This document shows positions 12,272 to 21,364 of a DNA stretch of 64,000 nt, one piece after another; within the stretch, counting starts at the first letter, position 1; each line of letters begins with the position of its first letter. The translations under genes were made by a program, and so were the position numbers. Origin of the DNA: Pelomyxa schiedti (taxonomy: Eukaryota; Evosea; Pelobiontida; Pelomyxidae); assembly GCA_020536535.1 (NCBI GenBank), contig JAHLWZ010000790.1, forward strand, positions 186,001 to 250,000. The letters are read 5' to 3'. The notes below the pieces were generated by a model that saw nothing but the letters and a program-made list of their open reading frames with translations, made no database searches and had not been told where the DNA came from.

Positions 12272-12521
12272 GCAAGGTAAAAAAAAAACCTTCACCCACA
12301 TGCATTACAATTTTCTGATTCCAAAACAAAGGTGCCAGTCAATAGAATTTGAATCCCTGCAAACAACAATGTATCCATGTCCAAAAAAATTTCGGAATCC
12401 CAATGGTAGCGCTAAGTGACACATCTGTGGGGGGGTTTCGAACAAATGTTGAGCCGTTCACAACCGGGAGCCACCCCTGAGGACCTTATGGTCCCCAAAG
12501 GCAGCAAGATATCGATGAAAA

Positions 12522-12615
12522 TAAAATCCTGATTTTTACGCTTTAACCACTCAGCCACACCCCCTGGGTTTTTATTATGGGGGCGGCGGGATTCGAACCC
12601 GCGAGACGAATTTTT
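12522..12615 (-). tRNA. Candidate permuted tRNA-Leu(CAG): 3' half upstream of 5' half
   Basis: On the minus strand, a T-arm (12586-12602; stem GCGGG/CCCGC, loop TTCGAAT) runs straight into a seven-base acceptor strand CGCCCCC (12579-12585) and a discriminator A (12578). After a linker of 13 nt comes GGGGGTG (12558-12564), which pairs with all seven of those bases (one G-U). It is followed by TG, a D-arm (12540-12555, GCT/AGC stem, AGTGGTTAA-type loop), one G, and an anticodon arm (12522-12538) with stem TAAAA/TTTTA and loop ATCAGGA, anticodon CAG. All parts of a class II tRNA-Leu except the variable arm are present, but in 3'-half then 5'-half order. The variable-arm junction and a bulge-helix-bulge splice motif were not found, so decayed tandem tRNA copies remain possible. 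Confidence 0.5.
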
Positions 12616-12756
12616 AAGGTTGTGTCGTAGCTCTCTGACACCCTAGCTCAATGTAGCATTGGTTGAAATTTGGTTCGCTTTTCTGTCTTTTCAAATCCGG
12701 AGATGGTGGCCAAGAAATACTTAGGGGATGTGGGATTTTTGGTTTTTTTTTTTTTG

Positions 12757-14831
12757 TCAGTGTCTCTCTGCTTTGAATTTGGATGTGACTCTGATTTTTG
12801 GTAGGGTGGTGTTTGGTGTTGTGCTTTGTGCTGGTGTGTTGGTGTCATTTTGTGTTGGTTGTTGTGGTGCGCTGGAGTTGTCATTGGGCTCAGTGGCTTC
12901 TGTTGTTGGTAAGGTACCCTCCTTCTCTGCTTCCTCTTCACTGCTGGAACCAAATAAATCCTCATCCTCAGAGTTATTTTCCAGAGACTGCCGCCACAGA
13001 GATGGAGGTCTGAAAAGTGTACCCGGCTTTCCCGGTGTTGTACCACTGGTTTGTAGTATTTGCGGCATGAGACCCCTTGGTCCGGCCAGGCCTCCAATTG
13101 GTCCACAGATACCCCCAATTGAAGTTTCCGGCGCAGGAACAGGAAGGGGGTGATCAGCTGGAGGCGGGAGAATCGGAGGGGTAATTAGACCAGAGTCGTC
13201 ATGCTCAATGACATCAGGCTCAAGTGGCCGTGGTGGTGGTGGAGGGGGTGGTTTCTTCTCAGCGACTTTCTTTCCAGTGGAAGCAGCAAAGGTTACACGT
13301 TTCTTTGCTGTACCTGTGGGGGATTTCTGGGTTGTAACTGAAGGGGAGGACTTTTGCGAGGTAGATACTGAAGTGGGAGGGGGAGCGGATGTTTTAGCCG
13401 CGAATTTCGTGATGTGTTGGTCATAAATGTCACTGGGCTTTGTTATGTGGGGACTACTCTGTTTAGCTCAGTCAATTTTGGAGAAATCGCAAGTTTAGTA
13501 CCTCTTTAACGGCCACTGAAGTGACTGCAGTGGAAGTTGCTGTGGTAGTTTTAACTGAACTTTCCTTTGGATGTGAACTGTCTGGCTTTTGTAACGTTTC
13601 CTGCTGAAGACTTCTTAAGGCCTCTTGAGCTACTTGTTGTGCCCATTCCATTTCATCTTCCTCTTCATCTGCTTTCTTTTCAGTCGGAAGAAGTCCTTGT
13701 GCTTTCATTAACTTTTCCTTCATCTTCTGCTTTTTTTTCTCTGCCTCCTATTGTGAAGTGTTAGATTTGCTACAGACGAAGGTGATTACTTTTTGAATAA
13801 GTATATCCAAGAAACGGTTTCTTGTTTCTGATCCTGTTTTTAATTGAAGTCCCTGGGTGGCTGAGGTGGGTGTTGGTGTTGGAGTTGGAGTAGTTGAAAC
13901 TAAGGTACGTGGTGTTACTTTTGCAGGAGCCACTTCTGATGCAGTGTTGCGTGCAGGTGGAACTACGGCATTCTCCTATTGGTGCTCAGTTAATTGCACG
14001 TCAAAATATGGAAGGAACGAAGAAACCTCTTCTCTTATTTCTACAATATCGTCCGTCTTAAGGTCTTCCATGACTTTCGAAAAGTGGTCACCTAAATGTA
14101 ATCTCTCCTACAGAAAAGAATAAATACCGTGAGATGACAAAATCCACCAATGACAAACATATAGAGGCAGAGAAACGACAAACTAATATGTGGGAGATAT
14201 ACCAACTGTGAGGATATCTTCTGAACTGGTGATCTTACTGAATTTATCTTTCGAGTCAAAATAGCAATTGCTTGAGACACTGAGCACCTCACATAGTAGT
14301 CTGCCCCCAGAGGTACCAATACCTTCATAACCAATTACTGCAGTAACACAAGACAAAACACATTACACATTAAACATTAAACATTAAACATTAAACATTA
14401 AACATTAAACATTAAACATACACACAATATCACAAATAACAAAAACGGCCTAGAAAGAGTAGCCCCTCGCACACCTTGGAATCAGGACCAACCATGCAAT
14501 TGACCATCGCGAGGGCCGGCGTGTCAGGGGAGGCCTTGAGCATCGGCGTGACCACGGGGGTGGGTCCCGCCCTCCCCGCCACGGCCCGCAGCGACCTCAC
14601 CGCCCTCTCCCACTCCTCCACCTGCTGTGCTTGCCCCTGCCCCTGCACCTGCCCCTGTGACTCGTGCCCCACCGCCCCCCTCTTCGCCTCGTGCCCCCGC
14701 TCCTCCCGCGCTGCGGCTTGGGCGGCCCCCACCGTGCCTGTCGCCGCAGAAGCACGGGACTGTGCGGGTGTCGTCCGTGCCGCTGCTGTTGCTGTGCCTG
14801 GTGCCGCCGCCGTGTCACCGCCACCACTCAT
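12757..14831 (-). CDS. URI-like unconventional prefoldin protein with PP1-docking motif
   Basis: The N-terminal GC-rich exon (ATG at 14831) is Ala-rich and ends in a helix; a long intron holding a 7-bp minisatellite is then removed and the frame continues as VLVPLGADYYVRCS followed by a helix beginning QAIAILTRKINSV. This is the hairpin core of alpha-type prefoldins and is closest in pattern to URI1, which scaffolds the R2TP/prefoldin-like complex and RNA polymerase assembly. A coiled coil follows (about 13650-13750), then a disordered region with KKRVTFA, a match to the RVxF docking site for protein phosphatase 1, which URI1 is known to bind. The C-terminus has EDEDLFGSSSEEE. Stop at 12757-12759. 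Family level is likely; orthology to URI1 rests on these features and is unconfirmed. Confidence 0.6.
14369..14417 (+). repeat. Minisatellite, seven copies of ATTAAAC
   Basis: Seven perfect head-to-tail copies of the 7-mer ATTAAAC occupy 49 nt. They lie inside an intron of the minus-strand URI-like gene, which explains why that intron is longer than its neighbours. Confidence 0.95.
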
Positions 14832-14887
14832 TGCAAGTTTTCGATATTCAATGCCGACGATCTGCTCTCGCGCTGTGCGTGGCCACG

Positions 14888-17833
14888 ATGGCGCCACCCA
14901 GCACTGGGCGCGGTGCCAGTTTTCGACACGGGAAATGGTTGGTGACAAACTTGTGGGTGCACAACCCGTGGGTTTCTCGCCTGGTGCGCCAACTTGGTGC
15001 CTGCTCGCCCCGCCTGCGCGGGAGCCCCATAATCTCGTTATGGCGTTGCGGGCCTGGGGTCAATACGTCTCGCTCGTCACGTCTCTATCGAGACTTTTCT
15101 AAAAATAAGAAAATAAGCCAGAACACAAAGTTAAAAAAACAAAACATAAAAAAATCCCCAAGCACATTGTGGGACGACACCATAGGCCTACAACCCAAAC
15201 ACGCAGGTAAAAATTTCTCATATATATCGTATCTTCCAACACTATTGTTGTTTTTTTGTGTTGTGGATACAATATTGCACACTTTAATACACCAGTACTC
15301 CCGATGATATCTGCTTTTGACGTCAAAAATTGTGTGGACAACGACACGATGCCTGGTCCCAACGTGGATCCGCGTATACCTGGTTTTTGCCACCTCAAAT
15401 CTCGTGACTTTTCCAACATTTGTTTAATTACTAGGGAAACGTGATTTTGTCTCAGAACTTCCGTTTTTATGTAACAATAGTGGAAATGCCAATACAAATA
15501 CCGATACTCCCTCTGCGAATCGTGATATAAGTGCTAGTTGGAAGAGTGTAAATTGCTGCCTTGAAGGTCTACCCACTAGCAAGAGCGTCAAAGTGAGTGT
15601 TAAGTACAACTCCACTCTCCGCGAAGCATCTAGACCAACCGTACACAACGTTGTGGTTGTTCCTCCACCTCGCCTTCTTTCAAGTTCAAGTTGCAACTCC
15701 CCCTCTGTAATGGCACATCGAGAACCACTTCTTCAATCCCAAGCAAAGTCAATGTCCTCTGAATTCAAGTGCACGCCCTCTCTTATGTCACAACTTCCCC
15801 AACTTAGCAGTGCCCAATCCCACCTAACAGTGGAGAGGCAATCGCCTTCCTTAATTTCGCAACAGCCTCAGGCTACTGCAACGGAAAACCAACTTACTCG
15901 AGATAGTCACCACACATTCCCGCATTTGGAGACCGATGCGTTCCTTCGTGCATTATGGACTCATGCAATGCAATTGCAAGCACATACAACACTGCCGCAT
16001 AACTTACAGCCAGAACAAATAGTGAATACAGTGGAAGATTCAAAATATTACCCTTTACAGACATTAAACACAGAAGCAGAGGCAGCCCAATTGCGAATAC
16101 CACCTGCACAACAATCCCCTCAGTTGACCACTACTTCTCTTTCTGAGACCCAATTAGAAACACCTGCGCAAGACTGTGTCGCAGAAGATCCACAAGTTTC
16201 CAAGCAACCTCAACTCCCGAACGTTCCCAAGACTCTTATACAGCATAATCTTCAACCATCCCTAGTTAAACCTCTGAGGTGTCCAAACCCCACTTCTCAG
16301 GATACTGATTGCCGATGCATGTTTTGTCCTAAAGGGGCAATTTCTCAAGCCTCAAAAGCCTTTATCCCAGTTATCAACAGCAAAGCAGGGGGTGATACCC
16401 CAATAGTTATCACTTCTCAAAAACCCAATCCTGATTCCACTTGGTTATGCCTTCCCCACTGGCTCGAAAATAAAGAGAAACTACATGTAAACACTTCTGT
16501 AAAATATCTGTGATCACTCACACCCTATTAGGAACTACAATCAAGCTCCAAAGGATGGCTTTCTTTCTTCGACTCTACGGTATTCCCAATTGTTCCCTCA
16601 CTTTCTCTTATTTACTTTTCAGTTACCATCGCTCACAGAGGCAGAGGTAAATTCCAGGGCATAAAACTAATTAACTACTTCCTCTATAGACCGTTGCAGT
16701 GTCTACTGAATTTGTGAACGAATTTGCAGACAGGCAGAGAAAACAATTTACATTGGCCGCTTCCGCGCTGGTAGTTCCTTTTTTCTTCCATCTTTTTCAC
16801 ATCTTACCAGCCTTCTTGTGTATGCATCAATCCTCCCATCCTTGCTTGTGCATCTGGTGTTCAGGAATTCACGCCATTAAGCCTTGATCAATTATCACCA
16901 CAATTCATCAAGTTTCTTGCCTGGCAGAGACTGATGCAAGTAAATCTCTCACTTATTGTTCTCTTTTCTTTTTACGTCATTACCAAAAAGATAAACCAAA
17001 AATTACAAATGGCCTCTCCGTCACATCGAACCCCTGGAATTGCTCCAAGTCTAGCCCTCCAAAGCAAACTTTACTCCGAAATCTTACCATCGTTAGGTAA
17101 GCGAACCAAAGACGCCAGTCCGGACAGTGAACATGGTACCAAAATTTCTGTTGTGACTCCAATAAATATATGAAGGTCCAAAGGAGCCTTCATCCAAAAA
17201 ATCCAAAAATCAACAGGAAATGAGCTCAGCACTAAGGCTTCCAGGTTTTTTCCTGCTGCATTTTCATTATCTAAACCTTGAGCTGAGCATTAGCAGTTTC
17301 CACGGAAAAGCTTTTACCCCCTCCAATGCAAGCATTGCCGTATCCCTATTTTGTTACTCCGGGTTGGTAGCTCTTTTTCTTTTGTAGCCTAAACCTCACA
17401 AGATGGCAAAATTCTTGCTGGTTTCATCAAGCCCAAGATCGAAATTGGTCGGCTTGGCCATGGAATAGTACCGGACTTAGACCTTGATTGGAGTGGAGTG
17501 AAATCCATTTCCCACTTACACGCACAGATCACAGTAGCACAGCAAGGACAGGAAGAAACATTCTGGTTTGAGCACAAAGGCAGGAACTATACCAAAGTGA
17601 ACGGCGCTATTATCAAGGCCGGTGACGGTGCCATACAGCTCACCAGTGGTGCATTACTAGACTGTTGTAGGGTACTTATATTCTTCATGGTGCCTCATGG
17701 TGCCAGAGTTGGATCACAACTTCCTTCACCCCAAAACCAAGAACCTGCACATTCCACTGCAGACTCAAAACGAACCCCCTACAGGAAGAAATGGGTCAGA
17801 GCCACAAACAAAAACAACAAACAAACCAACTAA
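14888..17833 (+). CDS. FHA-domain protein (FHL1-like phosphopeptide-binding module)
   Basis: The first exon starts at the ATG at 14888, only 56 bp from the divergent URI-like start. The frame continues through an intron (about 15205-15293) into a region rich in Gln/Ser/Pro, with one long exon about 15500-16512 containing CRCMFCPKG, a possible metal site. Several shorter exons (about 16620-17170) follow. The C-terminal domain is an FHA module: GRLGHGIVPDLDLDW, SISHLHAQI and GRNYTKVNG correspond to the conserved Gly-Arg, Ser-x-x-His and Asn-Gly positions that bind phosphothreonine. The pattern is like yeast FHL1 and related transcription regulators, but no forkhead domain is seen. Stop is TAA at 17831-17833. 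Inference: a nuclear regulator. Exon borders in the 16.5-17.4 kb part are uncertain. Confidence 0.65.
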
Positions 17834-17850
17834 ATTATTCCATCAATATC

Positions 17851-19388
17851 ATGGCATCAAACACGTTCAAAAAGAGTTTTTTCGAGGAGAAAGAAACGGA
17901 ATGGGAGCAGGGGTGAGTGGTGCCAAATTTCTTGAATTTCTGTCAGGGCAAGAGGATGAGAATGACGCTGGGTCAAAATCATACAGTAGGATAAAAACAA
18001 CCCAGTGGTTTTTTTCTTCCCTATTTGTTATACAGCTTCTTCAATTGTGAAGTACGAGGAGCCACCAAAATACGACGATAAATACCCACAAACAGGTACT
18101 TCAGGCTTTTTTCTTTTTCCCCCCAAAGCGCCTTTCATTTTGAAAGCGTTAAGTGGGTTTCTTTCTCCCCAGGACAGAACTATCTGTTCTATAAGGGAGT
18201 AGGGACAATGAAACCTTTGAAGTTACATATTGATGATGTCTTACAGTGGGATGGAAACTTTTCGAGACTGGAACGAGAACATTCCTACATTCAAGTCAGT
18301 GATAGTAAATGAGTGCCACAGCTATCACTTTTTTTTTTCCCTCTCCCACGTTTAACTTCCCCCTCTCATAGTGGCTCTTTCCTATGTTTGAAGGCCGCGG
18401 CGTGAATTGGGAAGCACAAGCACTCGGAAAAAACGAAGCAAAATTAATGCGATCTGATCCAAGGGTAAAAACTCACCAAGAGCTCAACACTTTGAATAAT
18501 CCTGCAGATTTCACAAAAAGTCCTTCAAGCCTATAAAGTAATGCTTCGCTTTTATGGAATGCAACTCCTAGATGAGAACACAGGTACTGATCTCTACGGC
18601 AGAATCTTCTGCTTCCATATAACTCTTAAAGGTGCTGTGGGACGTAATCCTGATGACCATCTGCGAAGGGAAAGATACAAGCACCTTAATTCATCAGGTT
18701 TTTAGGATAAATATTTGAAAGAGTAACTCACCATACTTTGTTTGTACAAACAGGGCACAACTATAACCGCATCACTCGAATAATCACAAGTTTGGGGCAA
18801 TTGGGATTTCCACACTACAGGAGGCCACTTGTTCAACACTTCATAACGTGAGTTTTTTGGAAAATTTACGGTTGTGCTTATCAAACGCACAGAGAGGTAG
18901 AAGAAAACTATGAAATCCTTAATTGCTCTGACAGCTTAAATGTATTTATGCAAACAGCCAACGAATTGAAAGAATTAACTGGGGATGCAACCAACCAATA
19001 GTTCTTCTGGAAGAAACTACTTGATACCGAGAGTGACTGGTTTATTCGTAAAACCAAAGAAACCGCTGCTGATAGGGAACTCTGTGTCCTGTTTCAAAAC
19101 GGACGGTTGCACTACCCCCCCTCATCAACATCCACATCAGAAGCACCAACCTCTACATCCACATCCACGTCCACGTCCACGTCCACGTCCACGTCCACAG
19201 CCACAGCCACATCCACATCCACATCCACATCAGAGTCACCAGCAAAGACAATAGAATCAACAGGGAAAGAAACAACCTCTATTTCAACAGAGGAGTCTGT
19301 GCCACAGCCAGATACATCACACACCACAATTGGCACATCAGAGCAACCAACAACATCAACAACCACGGAGCATGCCCAATCCCACTAA
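17851..19388 (+). CDS. OGFr-domain protein (opioid growth factor receptor conserved region)
   Basis: Starting at the ATG at 17851, short exons give a region that follows the OGFr conserved domain closely: HIDDVLQWDGNFSRLEREH, HSYIQ-WLFPMFEGRGVNW (across an intron), AYKVMLRFYGMQLLDE and NRITRIITSLGQLGF, ending with a stretch about HYRRPLVQHF. In animals this domain belongs to OGFr, which binds met-enkephalin at the nuclear envelope; in fungi, plants and protists its role is unknown, so no receptor function should be assumed. The C-terminal exon is a Ser/Thr repeat tail coded by hexamer repeats. Stop is TAA at 19386-19388. The start is just 17 bp after the stop of the FHA gene, and the last 17 bp overlap the start of the next small gene. 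Confidence 0.8.
19155..19230 (+). repeat. Coding hexamer repeat (ACATCC/ACGTCC)n
   Basis: A run of about twelve near-identical hexamers encodes alternating Ser-Thr residues in the tail of the OGFr-domain protein. The C-to-T/G variants at the third base of each unit suggest slippage followed by point change. Confidence 0.9.
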
Positions 19389-19813
19389 AAGACTTTCCCT
19401 TGTGAATACAAAAACAGGGTCGTTATTTCTAGTAAGTGCGGGTGTGATCTGTATTCGGCCAGGTGATTTCTGAAGTCTATTCTAGTTCTACCACTCACTA
19501 ATAATAATAATAATAATTCCTCAACGAACATCATTCCCTGGGGTGTTGGCAACACAAGAACTGTGACTGCCTCGTCACAGTTGTTACTGTGATTCCATCA
19601 TCAGTGTTGATATCGGAACCCTTCAGTTCCCAGCGATCACAACAAGATTGCTCCAAGGTCTTCTATACTCCACATTTCACACCTCCCTTTCCTCCATTAT
19701 CGGCTGATTTCGATGTTGCTCGTGTCACTCAGGGAGTTGAGTTGGGATATTCTTGTTGTTGCAAACCTGATATTCCAGGCGGGGGAAAAGTATTAGTAAT
19801 TGCCTCGTGCTAG
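19372..19813 (+). CDS. Small protein of unknown function, two exons
   Basis: An ATG at 19372 opens a 20-codon exon (PTKRLSLVNTKTGSLFL) that can be spliced at a GTAAGT at 19432 to an exon starting at about 19560 (NCDCLVTVVTVIPSSVLIS). The last exon runs to TAG at 19811-19813 and encodes about 84 residues with several Cys, ending near ELGYSCCCKPDIPGGG. The intron carries an (AAT)n microsatellite at 19499-19517. I do not recognise the family. The first exon overlaps the last 17 bp of the OGFr gene in another frame; a start inside the larger exon or a different 5' exon is possible. The second exon is well supported as coding, the first less so. Confidence 0.45.
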
Positions 19814-20087
19814 AACAAAAAAAAAAGGTTTTTAATGTTTGGTTTCAAATCCACTCTTAGGATGGCTGCTGTTGGTTGTTTTGTGCCGGTTCGCCCCCCG
19901 AAACGTCATCAAATTACATGTGACGCCATCGTGGCAGGAAACACCTGCACTATAAATTTGATGCGAATGAAAAGGCCATCTGGCCGAAGAAAAAAACCAC
20001 CAGACCGCGGTGTCTACGAAATTGACAGCGTTCCGGTCTGTTGATACTTTTATACAGCCATCTTCAGGCTTTTTTTTTGATTGGCAT

Positions 20088-21332
20088 ATGAGGCAGAACG
20101 CCGTGGCTGCGTTGTGCGTCGTATCCGCCGCGTTGGTTGTGGTAGTGTGCTGCCGGTGCACGGTGGGATGGGCGCGGGCAGCGGGGGAGCGCGGGCCGCG
20201 GCACCAGGACTCGCTGGCGCTGGGGCTGGGGCTCGGTGCGCGGGTGGGCAGGTGGGTGGCCCTGGGCGCGGCCCTCGGCCTCCTGAGGGACGCGTGCGGG
20301 ACCGCGGCGTCGGCGGCGGCGGGGGTATGGCAGTGGGCCAGGGGCGGGGGCAAGGGGAGAAGGAGCCGGGAGGGCGAGGGGCAGGGGGAAACGGGGGCTC
20401 AGGCGGAGGCGGAATGGGAAGGGGAAGGGGAAGCGGAAAGGGGGCAAAGGGTGGCAAGGGCCAAGGTTGATTGTATTCATCGTTGGTTCATTGATTGGGC
20501 GTTGAGTGCATGGATACAGTGATTGTACGCTTGATGTGTGTGCGTTAGTGTGGATGAACGCTGTATCCAATTCATAATCAATATGGAAATGAAGACTTTG
20601 TTATCGTATATCCAGTTGGGGGAATCTGTGCGCACGCATTTTAATTGAGTATTTGCAGGCCCAATTTGATGCCTGTTTGTTCACATTCTTGGCAAAGGGC
20701 ACCCTGTGCTACCTTATATGCCTATCTTTACGGGAGGTGCCTTGGGCACCAGCTTTTATTATTCCTGGTGCTTCCGGTTCCATATTAACAGCGTGGGTCC
20801 ACGAAACTAGTGTAGTTCCCCTGGTTACTTTTTTCCGTATTTCACATTACCCTAGGCCTTTTTTCCGGCTCTGGTTACCGGTTGGGAACTTTCAGTTGTG
20901 GTCGCCTTATTCGCAGCGGGTGATGACTACTTCCTAGTTTCCAAACTACAGCATGCTGTTCATCTCTGTATTCTGGTATTGTGTGACGTGAACGGGTGGT
21001 TCCGCGTCACATACCTACTTGTCTTTTGCTGGGATTCAACAGATACTCTTCTGAGTGCTGTGAGGATTGCTAATCACTTCCGGTTTGCTCTTGTTGAAAG
21101 ACTCCTTGAGCTGTGTTTACTTGCTGTGTTGGTACGGCAGGGCATTGTGGCGTTTGGATTCTGTATTCTTCCTACTGCAGTTCACAACATTCCTGTCAAC
21201 ATTCTTGGCTACCTGCCCTATATTACTATTCTTCTATGCATGATAATACAATTGCTCCTTGATTTTCACCGCACCATCCTCCTTGTTTTTCACATCACCA
21301 AATGGATGTGGCCAAGAAAAAAACAATCTTAA
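20088..21332 (+). CDS. Multi-pass membrane protein, function unknown
   Basis: Translation from the ATG at 20088 gives an immediate hydrophobic segment (AVAALCVVSAALVVVVCC), then a GC-rich stretch with a second hydrophobic segment and a Gly/Arg/Glu-rich loop. A longer intron (about 20466-20658) and a short one (about 20822-20853) join exons with more TM segments, for example ACLFTFLAKGTLCYLICL, WELSVVVALFAA and ILGYLPYITILLCMIIQLLL. The tail WMWPRKKQS is basic, the stop is TAA at 21330-21332. About seven to eight TM segments are expected. The topology could suit a receptor or transporter, but no family motif is seen. A competing minus-strand ORF over the GC-rich part (20050-20570) is a Pro-rich shadow. 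It converges on the adaptor gene with a 32-bp spacer. Confidence 0.6.
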
Positions 21333-21364
21333 TTAACTTAAGGGCCTTGGTTTTTTTTTGTATC

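Noticed and set aside
12425-12564. A normal minus-strand tRNA formed by the 5' half and the TTCGAA word at about 12435
   Set aside because: The distance from anticodon arm to that word is too long, its T-stem does not pair, and acceptor pairing is imperfect.
12570-12660. A normal minus-strand tRNA gene formed by the T-arm at 12586-12602 with sequence upstream of it
   Set aside because: The D-arm-like word AGCT...AGCT lies upstream, but no 5' strand pairs with CGCCCCC and no valid anticodon arm forms.
14369-14417. CRISPR-like array
   Set aside because: Seven contiguous 7-bp units without spacers: a simple minisatellite in a eukaryotic intron.
19499-19517. Transposon target-site or mobile element signal around the (AAT)n run
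   Set aside because: Simple microsatellite within an intron; no terminal repeats or transposase found anywhere in the window.
20050-20570. Long Pro/Arg-rich open frames on the minus strand
   Set aside because: They mirror the GC-rich plus-strand exon of the multi-pass membrane protein; composition is typical of a shadow frame.
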